DNA from: Candidatus Anammoxibacter sp.
GTDB taxonomy: Bacteria > Planctomycetota > Brocadiia > Brocadiales > Anammoxibacteraceae
Assembly: GCA_021777105.1 (NCBI GenBank)
Contig: JAIQZQ010000015.1
Coordinates: 62,001 to 126,000, forward strand
Reading direction: 5' to 3'
DNA: 64,000 nt
In this document: one piece after another, positions 46,687 through 55,658 of the stretch
How positions within the stretch are numbered: position 1 is the first letter of the stretch
Layout of the letters: every line of letters begins with the position of its first letter
The notes under the pieces: model-generated
Told to the model about the DNA's origin: nothing
Database searches by the model: none
The model's input: the letters and a program-made list of their open reading frames with translations, nothing else
Made by a program: the position numbers and the translations under genes

Positions 46687-48201
46687 CTTTCATTGAACCT
46701 ATAAGGAATTGAAACACTTTTTGGGCAAGGTGTAAAAATAATGTGGGAAGCTTTCATTGAACCTATAAGGAATTGAAACTTGTTATTTCAACTTTTTGAC
46801 GGGAGGGGGGATGACTTTCATTGAACCTATAAGGAATTGAAACTGGTTTTCTTCTTGACCGAATTAGCAACTGCAATTTCTTTCATTGAACCTATAAGGA
46901 ATTGAAACGCGGTAAAGCGCAACAGGTTTTTGAGTGGGATGAACCTTTCATTGAACCTATAAGGAATTGAAACACCTTAAGTTACCCGTCCAATAACGGA
47001 ATTTAAAACCTTTCATTGAACCTATAAGGAATTGAAACGGGGTTAAATTTACATGGCCGACTTGACCGTTAGCCTTTCATTGAACCTATAAGGAATTGAA
47101 ACTAATTAGAAGCATATTTGGCCTACCAGTTTTTATCTTTCATTGAACCTATAAGGAATTGAAACTAATAAAACCATTTCAGTAGACAAGCTGCTGAATT
47201 CCTTTCATTGAACCTATAAGGAATTGAAACCTCGATATCGGCCAAGTCGCCGTCGCTTTCGTGAGCCTTTCATTGAACCTATAAGGAATTGAAACTACAA
47301 AGAAATACGAGCAGGGGCTTCATAGTTCTTTCTTTCATTGAACCTATAAGGAATTGAAACGTGATAAATCCGACGCGAATTCAATAATACAGCCTCTTTC
47401 ATTGAACCTATAAGGAATTGAAACTCGGATTAAACACCTTTGCCATTGCATACTGTGTCAAACTTTCATTGAACCTATAAGGAATTGAAACGTGATAAAT
47501 ATTGTTGTTAATAAAAAGAAAAGGCCTTTCCTTTCATTGAACCTATAAGGAATTGAAACCAATAATATAATCAGTAGATTCAGGCTCAGGCTCAGCTTTC
47601 ATTGAACCTATAAGGAATTGAAACGGGCAATATAGCACGGCTATAGTTGAGATGGCAGACCTTTCATTGAACCTATAAGGAATTGAAACGCGATTGTGGG
47701 TAGAAGAGCGGGCCGAGGGGCGGACTTTCATTGAACCTATAAGGAATTGAAACAAAGATAAAGCATCCGCGCCGCCAAACCCATTACCCTTTCATTGAAC
47801 CTATAAGGAATTGAAACGCGAGCCTTCCTTAATACGCGAGAAATCAGTGGCCTTTCATTGAACCTATAAGGAATTGAAACAAAAGAAATGGAATGAGACG
47901 CATGAAATAACTTTCCTTTCATTGAACCTATAAGGAATTGAAACCCGGCTCCCAGGCCGCCCCGACCCTCGATCAGGTACTTTCATTGAACCTATAAGGA
48001 ATTGAAACTAGCGTCGGCAATATTCCAGACTCGAAATTTGCGGACTTTCATTGAACCTATAAGGAATTGAAACAAAATATTTGATAGCCATTTGGGCTCA
48101 GGGAGCACTTTCATTGAACCTATAAGGAATTGAAACAACGAAGGATCATGTTTTACAGCCCCTTTTTTCATACTTTCATTGAACCTATAAGGAATTGAAA
48201 C
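46687..48201 (+). CRISPR. Type I-B CRISPR array 1, 24 repeats
   Basis: 29-bp repeats starting CTTTCATTGAACC and ending TATAAGGAATTGAAAC, at 46687, 46751, 46815, 46880, 46945, 47010, 47074, 47137, 47202, 47267, 47332, 47396, 47463, 47531, 47596, 47661, 47725, 47789, 47852, 47916, 47980, 48045, 48108 and 48173. The 23 spacers are 34-39 bp and all differ. Orientation follows from the leader on the left and the ATTGAAAC handle at the repeat 3' end, so transcription is on the plus strand. Confidence 0.98.
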
Positions 48202-48995
48202 GGATGAGATTTTGAATTTTAAAATTTGAATTTTAGATTCCTGCCTTGATTGCGTAAGTGATTTACTGACATTAATGACTCTGTTGATTAACCTCAAAAA
48301 AACGGCTATTTTGAAAAATCGCATGTTGTAAGTTGTTAGTATTAAAAGACTTAATTTTTGGCAACTTTTCAAAAACAGGGTAAATCAACAGAGTCATTAA
48401 TAATGTAAGATTTAACCATAGCGTTGCAAGAAAATGTGTCTGTTATTCAAAATCCAAAATTTCCCTTGTTTTGCCTATAAGGAATTGAAACGTATGAGAT
48501 TTTGAATTTTATATTCAAGGCTTGATTGGCTAATGGATTTTCCTGCATTTACAATGTAATATATACCCATAGCGTAGCTCCGAAATGTGCCCGTCATTTA
48601 AAATGTAGAATTCAAAATCCAAAATTTCCCTTGTTTTGCCTATAAGGAATTGAAACGTATGAGATTTTGAATTTTAAAATTTGGATTTTATATTCAAGCC
48701 TTGATTGGCTAATGGATTTTCCTGCATTTAAAATGTAATATATACCCATAGCGTAGCTCCGAAATGTGCCCGTCATTTAAAATGTAGAATTCAAAATCCA
48801 AAATTTTCCTTGTTTTGCCTATAAGGAATTGAAACGGATGAGATTTTGAATTTTAAAATTTGAATTTTAGATTCCTGCCTTGATTGCGTAAGTGATTTAC
48901 TGACATTAATAATGTAAGATTTAACCATAGCGTTGCAAGAAAATGTGTCTGTTATTCAAAATTCAAAATCTCTATTAACTATAAGGAATTGAAAC
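48202..48995. repeat. Four distal CRISPR half-repeat plus palindromic units
   Basis: After the last full repeat, four units end in the repeat 3' half (CTATAAGGAATTGAAAC) at 48491, 48656, 48835 and 48995. Units are 290 bp (with a MITE insertion), 165, 179 and 160 bp. Each starts G(G/T)ATGAGATTTTGAATTTT and, before the half repeat, has ATTCAAAATCCAAAATTTCC or a close form, so each is an inverted-repeat element. Units 1 and 4 share one core; units 2 and 3 share another. Confidence 0.88.
48277..48395. mobile_element. 119-bp MITE with 13-bp inverted ends and ATTAAT target duplication
   Basis: The left end GACTCTGTTGATT and the right end AATCAACAGAGTC are exact reverse complements, flanked by ATTAAT on both sides (48271-48276 and 48396-48401). 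The paralogous unit at 48836-48995 carries the empty site (GACATTAATAATGTAAG). Confidence 0.92.
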
Positions 48996-49183
48996 AAATA
49001 AAGACATTTTTGATTGATGATTAGCGATTACCGAATAATGCGTTCTATGCTTTTGCTGTTGCCAACTGCGTTTTGCTCTCTGAGCAAAACTATTTTTTTG
49101 TTAACGGTTAAATGACCAAAGGGTATAATATTTAACATTAAACTTTTGCAGGGTTTTATTAAATTACAAAAAGGACGATTTAA

Positions 49184-49399
49184 ATGAAAACAGTGACAAA
49201 TGGGGCTACACGGCTTGACAAAACGGTTTTATCGGTAGCTCATGATTTTGATAATTCCGACGAAAAAAGTTATTGGAAATCACAATCGCCGCAAGAACGG
49301 TTGATGCACATTGAGAGCCTTAGGAGATTAAACTATGGGGATAAAGCTAGCGAAAGACTTCAAAGAGTTCTTGAAATTGTTAAAAGAGAAGAACGTTGA
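49184..49399 (+). CDS. Small partner of a nucleotidyltransferase module
   Basis: 71 residues, MKTVTNGATRLDKTVLSVAH to EIVKREER. It overlaps the next gene by 65 bp in another frame, as antitoxins often do. A decayed copy of the same pair exists at 54786-55038, which shows that the two frames travel together. No domain recognised; antitoxin role is inferred. Confidence 0.65.
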   Translation: MKTVTNGATRLDKTVLSVAHDFDNSDEKSYWKSQSPQERLMHIESLRRLNYGDKASERLQRVLEIVKREER

Positions 49400-49781
49400 A
49401 TATTTGCTGATCGGCGGATATGCTGTCGGGTATTATGGCTACCCACGCGCAACTCAGGATATTGATATATGGATAGCCGTTAACCCGGAAAATGCGAATA
49501 AAATAACGGAGGCTTTAAAAGAATTTGGATTTCCAGAAGAAACCGTTTCTGAAGAACTGTTTTTACAAAACGGCAATATTATACGGATGGGTTCTCCGCC
49601 CATGCGTATTGAAATTATCACAACAATATCAGGTGTTAGTTTCAATGACTGTTATACCTCGAAAGTTGTTGATTTGGTTGACGGTATAGAAATTAATATT
49701 ATTAACCTTAATCATTTAAAAATAAATAAGAAAGCGAGCGGTAGGCATAAAGACCTGGACGATTTAGAAAATCTGGATTGA
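49335..49781 (+). CDS. Nucleotidyltransferase (AbiEii/MNT-like)
   Basis: 148 residues. LLIGGYAVGYYGYPRATQDI leads into DIWIAV: the GG motif and D-x-D metal ligands (DID) of the Pol-beta-type nucleotidyltransferase fold. Later VDLVDGIEINIINLNHLKINKKAS and DLDDLENL fit the small toxin-like group. Such enzymes can transfer nucleotides to tRNA or to a partner protein. The start overlaps the small upstream gene. It sits between the two CRISPR arrays. Confidence 0.82.
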   Translation: MGIKLAKDFKEFLKLLKEKNVEYLLIGGYAVGYYGYPRATQDIDIWIAVNPENANKITEALKEFGFPEETVSEELFLQNGNIIRMGSPPMRIEIITTISGVSFNDCYTSKVVDLVDGIEINIINLNHLKINKKASGRHKDLDDLENLD

Positions 49782-49933
49782 TTTGCGAGGATAAGAAGCG
49801 TGAAGCGCGCAAAGTCATTAGAGACGACTTTAGGGACAGACCTTGTGTGTAGGCAATGGTAGAATACTCCTCAATATTGACGATTATATACGATTTCTAT
49901 TGCCGGCGATTTTAATGGCAGACCTTAGATTCA

Positions 49934-50132
49934 CAGGGTATATCTTAACCATATTCAAAACTCCGTATTTGAAGGGGAGATATCCGAAGGAAAATTTGAA
50001 GAGTTGAAGATTAGGGCGGGCAAAATTATGAAAAACGACGACTCTCTTATTGTTTTTGCATCAAGGAACGAAAAGTGGCTTGAAAAGTCAATAATTGGGA
50101 GCGACAAAAGGCCGGTTGATAACATACTTTAA
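49934..50132 (+). pseudogene. 5'-truncated duplicate of cas2
   Basis: Matches cas2 from about codon 22 to the stop with a still open frame (65 codons; seven base changes, two of them amino-acid changes, Ala to Val and Leu to Phe). The first strand and the conserved Asp are missing and there is no start codon. Continuous with the duplicated leader, so the copy is a by-product of duplicating the array head. Confidence 0.93.
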
Positions 50133-50341
50133 CCTGTCAACCCCTAGCTTTTGTCGCCCAAATTCGTAATATGCGCATAAAAAATAATATAAAAATATCA
50201 TATCTCTCTAAAAATCAATATGTTACAATCCTATGTCAACCCCCCGGCGTTTTAACGTTATCAGAGGTTGACGAAAAATAGGGCCTGATTTACCCCCATT
50301 TTAAGTCATAACCCATTGATTTTATTAGGCCGAAAAAACGC
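50133..50341 (+). promoter_or_regulatory. CRISPR leader of array 2 (duplicate)
   Basis: 209 bp, same length as leader 1, with about eight substitutions and no gaps. Both TGTCAACCCC words and the GGTTGACG word are kept apart from one change in the first (CCCCTAGC). Confidence 0.85.
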
Positions 50342-51399
50342 CTTTCATTGAACCTATAAGGAATTGAAACTTGGTCGGGTTAAAGAACAATCTTAAAGCT
50401 CCTGTTTCTTTCATTGAACCTATAAGGAATTGAAACTATTGCTCCCTAGGTAACCTTCTCATATATCGTATCCTTTCATTGAACCTATAAGGAATTGAAA
50501 CAATGGCATTACTGCGACATAGACAGCCTGTTCAGCTTTCATTGAACCTATAAGGAATTGAAACTTAGGAAACACAGAAGAGGCCTTAAAACAATTCGCC
50601 TTTCATTGAACCTATAAGGAATTGAAACTAATTAGAAAATTTAATTATTAAATTTGTTAATACTTTCATTGAACCTATAAGGAATTGAAACCTGCCTTGC
50701 CCAGGAGGCTTGAGCCTTCCAGGTAAACTTTCATTGAACCTATAAGGAATTGAAACTTGTTCTCGCAACGCGTGTTTATCTTTAACACATCCTTTCATTG
50801 AACCTATAAGGAATTGAAACTGAGTGATCCCAGCGTAGGCGATCCCACGGATAATTCTTTCATTGAACCTATAAGGAATTGAAACAAGTTACAGAAGTCC
50901 CAGAAAGCACAAGTGTTTTTACTTTCATTGAACCTATAAGGAATTGAAACGAAGAAGGCTATATTGTCAGGCTCAAGCATAACCGCCTTTCATTGAACCT
51001 ATAAGGAATTGAAACCACGGTTGTTAATGATACGGGAGGGGAGTTTGAGGTCTTTCATTGAACCTATAAGGAATTGAAACGACAAAAGGGAGTCTGACGA
51101 TGTTGTTGACGAAGGCTTTCATTGAACCTATAAGGAATTGAAACGCTTGTTGAGCGAACAAGGCAGGTCAACATCCTGCTTTCATTGAACCTATAAGGAA
51201 TTGAAACTTTGGTCTGTAGTCAATTTGCCATTTTGTGCCTTCCCTTTCATTGAACCTATAAGGAATTGAAACACGTTAATTCGCACCGTCAATGCCCGGT
51301 CATATGTCTTTCATTGAACCTATAAGGAATTGAAACTGCAACATCCTGGCAGGAGGCAAAACTACGTGTACTTTCATTGCACATATAAGGAATTGAAAC
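50342..51399 (+). CRISPR. Type I-B CRISPR array 2, 17 repeats
   Basis: Same 29-bp repeat as array 1, at 50342, 50408, 50473, 50536, 50600, 50663, 50728, 50792, 50857, 50922, 50987, 51052, 51116, 51179, 51244, 51308 and 51371. The 16 spacers are 34-37 bp; I saw none shared with array 1. The last repeat is degenerate (CTTTCATTGCACATATAAGG), as expected at the leader-distal end. Confidence 0.98.
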
Positions 51400-52217
51400 C
51401 AAGCAAAAACATTGACGATTGACGATTGATGATTTGTAATTGGGGTTTAATCTTGCCTGTAAGGAATTGAAACATAAAATATGTTGGATTTCGTCCCTCT
51501 ACCCAACCTACGCATTCTTCGCTCTCCGCGCTTTCCGCTTTTGCTTTTATCTGTGTAATCTGTTAAACCTGTGGTTGCTTTTGCTTTACTTTTTTTTTCG
51601 TGGATTTTCGTGGTCCCGCTTTTGCTCTTATCTGTGAAATCTGTGAAATCTGTGGTTGCTTTTGCTTTTATCCGCGCCAATCCGCGTAATCCGTGTCATC
51701 CGCGTTCTATGCTTTTGACCTTTGTTTTTTATTAGTGTAGATTAGTGGTTAATTCGCTTTTGCTTTTATCTGTGAAATCTGTGGTTGCTTTTGCTTTTAT
51801 CTGTGTAATCTGTGAAATCTGTGGTTGCTTTTGTTTTTACCGATAACCAATAACCAATTACCTCTCACCTCGCTGAGTTTATGCTGAGTAATTACGAAGC
51901 GCGCCATCCGCTTTTATCCTGCTGATCCTGTAAATCCTGTCTAAAAAAACGCTTGCTTTTGCCTTTGATGATTTGGTTTTTATCTTGCCTATAAGGAATT
52001 GAAACGGGGGAGATTTTACATTCTAGATTCAAGCCTTGATTGCCTAACCCGGATAAACCGGAAAAGTGACTAAAGTGAACTAAAGTTTAGGTATATATAT
52101 TATTTGCAGGCGCTATGATGGAATAGTGACAAATCTAAAAAGCTCCTTCATTTTAGTCGCTTGCTTTTGTTTTTCTTTTTCTTGATCCCAGGATGGTATC
52201 GTGGTATGATTTTTAAT
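51400..52217. repeat. Half-repeats and phrase island after array 2
   Basis: CRISPR 3'-half words end at 51473 (TTGCCTGTAAGGAATTGAAAC) and 52005 (TTGCCTATAAGG then AATTGAAAC). Between them is a phrase island (TTATCTGTGAAATCTGTGG, ATCCGCGTAATCCGTGTC, ATTAGTGTAGATTAGTGG). A tandem GACGATTGACGATTGATG lies at 51412-51430. From 52006 a palindromic unit of the 48.2-48.9 kb type begins and is interrupted. GTGACTAAAGTGAACTAAAG at 52064 recurs as an inverted end at 56.0 kb. Confidence 0.75.
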
Positions 52218-52520
52218 ATGAGGATAATTGCAAAAAGCGCTTTGCGAAAGTTTTGGGAATCATCGGCGCAATATTTTGAGGCAAAAGCTCCTTTAGAAGC
52301 CTAGTATGCTGAAGCAAAAAAGGCAAAATGGCAAACTCCGCATGATATTAAAAAACAATTTCGTTCCGTTAGTATTCTAAAAAATAATCGAGCGGTTTTT
52401 AATATCGCCGGAAACAAGTATCGTCTAATCATTGCAATTGATTATTGCCGTCAAGCAATATTTGTTAGATTTATTGGGACTCATCAACAGTATAATAAAA
52501 TTAATGCAGAGGTTATATAA
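52218..52520 (+). pseudogene. HigB-type toxin gene with in-frame stop
   Basis: The frame MRIIAKSALRKFWESSAQYF continues through PLEA, a TAG at 52302-52304, then YAEAKKAKWQTPHDIKKQF and NKYRLIIAIDYCRQAIFVRF to TAA at 52520. The family has Trp at the stop position (EAWYxxAKKAxW), so a TGG-to-TAG change would explain it. HigB cleaves mRNA on the ribosome. The antitoxin is intact, so this pair is probably dead unless the stop is read through. Confidence 0.9.
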
Positions 52521-52888
52521 TGGACATTTATCCAATAAAAACAGAAACAGACTATCAGAAAGCTCTCATCGAAATTGAAAAACTTTGGGGAGCTAATGAA
52601 AATACAAAAGAAGGAGATAAACTCGATATTCTTTTGGTTTTAGTGGAATCATATGAAGAAAAGCATTATCCAATTGACCCGCCTGATCCAGTAGAAGCAT
52701 TAAAGTTTAGAATGGAGCAAATGGATTTATCCCGAAAGGATTTAGAGCCATTTATAGGGAAACGAGGCCGCATTTCAGAAATTTTTAATCATCAAAGAAA
52801 TCTTACTTTAAATATGATTCGGAAACTCCATTTTAATCTTCACATTCCTTTAGAAAGCCTAATCGGAAAACCAACAATAAAAACATAA
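52520..52888 (+). CDS. HigA-type helix-turn-helix antitoxin
   Basis: 122 residues. Start overlaps the toxin stop by one base (TAATG). The N-terminal part KTETDYQKALIEIEKLWGAN is typical of HigA antitoxins of the toxin-first kind, and the XRE domain is at about 68-118 (LKFRMEQMDLSRKDLEPFIG, RGRISEIFNHQRNLTLNMIR). It should repress the pair and bind HigB. Confidence 0.92.
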   Translation: MDIYPIKTETDYQKALIEIEKLWGANENTKEGDKLDILLVLVESYEEKHYPIDPPDPVEALKFRMEQMDLSRKDLEPFIGKRGRISEIFNHQRNLTLNMIRKLHFNLHIPLESLIGKPTIKT

Positions 52889-53696
52889 CATCAATTTTCT
52901 ATTAACATGGAATTGGCGCCCTCAGTATGAGTGGCGTCGTTAATAAATGAGGCAGTCATTTAAAATTTAGAATTCAAAATCTAAAATTCCCCTTGTTTTG
53001 CCTATGAGGAATTGAAACCAAGCAAAAACATTGACAATTGACAATTGACGATTGACGATTGACAATTGATGATTTGTGATTTGTGATTGGATTTTAATCT
53101 TGCCGATAAGGAATTGAAACATAAAATATGTTGGGTTTCGTCCCTCTACCCAACCTACGCATTCTTCGCTCTCCGCGCTTTACGCTTTTGCTTTTATCTG
53201 TGAAATCTGTGAAATCTGTGGTTGCTTTTGCTTTTATCCGCGCCAATCCGCGTAATCCGTGTCATCCGCGTTCTATGCTTTTGCCCTTTGTTTTTTATTA
53301 GTGTAGATTAGTGTAGATTAGTGGTTAATTCGCTTTTGCTTTTATCGGTGAAATCTGTGGTTGCTTTTGCTTTTATCTGTGTAATCTGTTAAACCTGTGG
53401 TTGCTTTTGTTTTTATCCGCGCCAATCCGCGTAATCCGCCTCATCCGCGTTCTATGCTTCCCGCTTTTGATTTTACCGATAACCAATAACCAATAACCAA
53501 TTACCGGCTTCTCGTTTCCGCTTTTATCCTGTTGATCCTGAATTTACACGAGATAATTAGACGTATAGAAACGTCTTTGTTAACAATAAAGATATGGCTC
53601 CGAAGGTTTTCCTTGAATTTTACGTTTATATTATTATAATTACTTCTCTTTAAAAAACAATTTCTTATCATCTTTTATTGTAGGTTAAAACAATCT
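52889..53696. repeat. Half-repeats and phrase island upstream of the RelA-like gene
   Basis: The right part of a palindromic unit (AGAATTCAAAATCTAAAATT, 52969) is followed by half-repeats ending 53018 (TTGCCTATGAGGAATTGAAAC) and 53120 (TTGCCGATAAGG then AATTGAAAC). 53019-53195 is a second copy of 51400-51560. A phrase island fills 53160-53530. No gene. Confidence 0.75.
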
Positions 53697-54689
53697 ATGT
53701 GTGGGAATGATCCTAAACAAGAGGTAGAGATAAAGCAGAAATCCCCAATACAAATACTGGAGACTAAGAATATAGGGATAGCTGCTTATGGCTGGAGACC
53801 CGGCTCGCCGGCAGAGTCCTCGAAGGCATATAAGTGGCCTGATCCTGGAGCTCCTCTCTCAAATGAGTTAGATGCTCAAATAGACGAACTTGTAGAAAAG
53901 GGAGATGCCGGGCAGAAGGTATTGATGGCATTTCTTAGAAAATTACAACAATCTTTACGGGTTCCCGCAAAGAAAGTCGAGGGTTCTGTAAAAAAGCCTG
54001 AGAATATTGAGAATAAGATAAAGAAACGCGGGTACCTGCCAAAGAAGATCAATGACGGTTCTAGAGCTACAATGTGGTTTACTGATATTGAGGAACTCTA
54101 TATGGCCGATATTCTTATACAGGAGTCGAATGAATTTAAGGAAGTTGTAAAAAATTCAAACTATTACGGAGTAAAGAATCGGTATGCTTTAAAAGATGAC
54201 GATGGCGATTATAGAGATTTAAAATATTTCCTGGCATTTGAGATTCCGCTGCCAACTCCTAACAGGTGGATTGTGGAATTGCAATTGAATCTAGCGGTAG
54301 CTAAAAAAGGCAAAAATTGGGGGCATGGGATTTATGAAGTCACGCGTCTATTTGGCAAAGATCTTCCACAGGAGAGTGATTCTTATACTATCCCCGGCAA
54401 CCTTTTGCAAAGGATAGCTGATAAATTACAGACATCTTATGTTACTGGAAAAGGGAGAGGACTACTTGGGCAGCATCAGGAATCATTTTTAAAATTTGTA
54501 AAAAAATTACAAAAGGCTTTAAAGTCAAAAACGGAAGTAACTGTTTCGTATACCGAGGATAAGATGCTTAGAGATATTTCAAAGCTATTTTATAAATCTG
54601 CTCATAGAATAGAGGCGAATGCAAAGACTTGGGATAGCGTGGATTCCGGTAAAGGGATAGGTGGCGGAACTTCAAGAAACGTAATTTAA
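53697..54689 (+). CDS. RelA/SpoT-fold-like nucleotidyltransferase candidate
   Basis: 330 residues. A segment at about 98-205 follows the order of RelA/SpoT synthetase motifs: KKPENIENKIKKRGY (basic ATP-side helix), INDGSRATMWFTDIEEL (cf. D..G.R), DGDYRDLKYFLAFEI (cf. GYR..H; the His is absent) and RWIVELQLNLA (cf. E.Q.R). The N-terminus (1-60) and C-terminus are unrelated to that family. Small alarmone synthetases and toxSAS toxins make (p)ppGpp or related products or modify tRNA; the missing residues make activity uncertain. No clear antitoxin gene is adjacent. Confidence 0.5.
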   Translation: MCGNDPKQEVEIKQKSPIQILETKNIGIAAYGWRPGSPAESSKAYKWPDPGAPLSNELDAQIDELVEKGDAGQKVLMAFLRKLQQSLRVPAKKVEGSVKKPENIENKIKKRGYLPKKINDGSRATMWFTDIEELYMADILIQESNEFKEVVKNSNYYGVKNRYALKDDDGDYRDLKYFLAFEIPLPTPNRWIVELQLNLAVAKKGKNWGHGIYEVTRLFGKDLPQESDSYTIPGNLLQRIADKLQTSYVTGKGRGLLGQHQESFLKFVKKLQKALKSKTEVTVSYTEDKMLRDISKLFYKSAHRIEANAKTWDSVDSGKGIGGGTSRNVI

Positions 54690-54785
54690 TTAAGTTAAGA
54701 GTATGATAAGAAATAGATTATCAGGGGCCGGTATATTATTGTAGACAAAACTGTGACCCTAATTGTTTCTATAGCAATCCAAATA

Positions 54786-54887
54786 TCAATATCCAACCGC
54801 ATAACCGCCGATTAATAAATACTCACCCTGATTCTCTTTTAACAATTTCAAGAACTCTTTGAAGTCTTTCGCGTTCCTTATCTCCAT
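54786..54887 (-). pseudogene. Truncated copy of the nucleotidyltransferase
   Basis: Begins MEIRNAKDFKEFLKLLKEN and reaches LLIGGYAVGY, matching the start of 49335-49781, then stops. A deletion of about 29 bases (relative to the intact gene) shifts the frame just before the catalytic DID, which remains readable in another frame (DIDIWIA). No homology continues beyond about 54760. Confidence 0.88.
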
Positions 54888-55038
54888 AATTTAATCTCCT
54901 AAGTTGCTCAATGCGCTGCAATCTCTCTTCCGGCGATTGTGATCTCTAATAATTTTTTTCGTCGGAATTATCAAAATGATCAACTACCGATAAAACGGTC
55001 TTGTCAAGCCGTGTAGAGCTATTTGTCTCTATTTTCAT
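54823..55038 (-). pseudogene. Nonsense copy of the small partner gene
   Basis: Matches 49184-49399 over its length (STRLDKTVLSVVDHFDNSDE, then RSQSPEERLQRIEQLRRLNY) but has TAG where the intact copy has TGG. It keeps the same overlap with the nucleotidyltransferase remnant. Confidence 0.88.
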
Positions 55039-55114
55039 TTAACAAAATTATGCAATAGTTTAATGTTATTTATTATTGCCTTAGATTATTTAACCGGCAA
55101 CAATAAAATAGTGT

Positions 55115-55260
55115 AGCGCGGAGCAGAGATCGAAAATCCGCGCCATCCGCGTTCCATGCTTCCCGCTTTTGTTTTTACCAATTACCGGCTTCTCGCTCTT
55201 GCTTTCATCTGTGTAATCAGTGAAATCTGTGGTTGCTTTTACCCTCCGCCCTACGATCCC
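55115..55260. repeat. Short-phrase repeat island
   Basis: ATCCGCGCCATCCGCGTTCC, TTACCAATTACCGGC and TCATCTGTGTAATCAGTG words, same orientation as the other islands, directly after the Doc stop. Confidence 0.7.
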
Positions 55261-55274
55261 TTAAGATATTGAAA

Positions 55275-55658
55275 TCACGATTTAATCGAATTGTCCTTAA
55301 ACCATTGCGCAATTTCATCTAGTTCCACAGCTTCGCTTGCAACTTTTAAAGTAAATTTTTCAAGCTTGCTGTTTGACGCATTTATCATATAGTTGTTTAT
55401 TTGTAGAAAAATCGCGGCGCAAGTGATTGCCGTTCGTTTATTGCCGTCGACAAATGGATGGTTTTTGATTAGAGAATGCATAAAAGCAGCGGCTTTTGTG
55501 AACAGATCAGGATAAAGCTCCTGTTTATCAAATGATGACATGGGGCGCGCAACTGCTGATTGTAAAAGCCCTATGTCGCGTATGCCATGGCTGCCACCGG
55601 TCTCTTCTATTAACCGGTAATTGATAAATATCGCCTGTTCAGAGGTTAAATATTTCAT
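55275..55658 (-). CDS. doc: Doc/Fic-family toxin
   Basis: 127 residues, usual Doc length. The Fic active-site motif is HPFVDGNKRT with catalytic His; it is preceded by LTSEQAIFINYRLIEETGG and by GIRDIGLLQSAVARP, both typical of death-on-curing proteins. Doc phosphorylates EF-Tu; other family members AMPylate proteins. The start overlaps the antitoxin stop by one base. Confidence 0.95.
   Translation of the reverse strand: MKYLTSEQAIFINYRLIEETGGSHGIRDIGLLQSAVARPMSSFDKQELYPDLFTKAAAFMHSLIKNHPFVDGNKRTAITCAAIFLQINNYMINASNSKLEKFTLKVASEAVELDEIAQWFKDNSIKS

Noticed and set aside
47543..48372. Minus-strand reading frames through array 1 with repeated VSIPYRFNE and FQFLIGSMK words
   Set aside because: These are antisense translations of the CRISPR repeat, a well-known source of spurious protein entries; no ribosome sites.
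49782..49933. Possible transposase remnant between the nucleotidyltransferase and the cas2 fragment
   Set aside because: Short stretch with no frame or motif I could tie to a known transposase.
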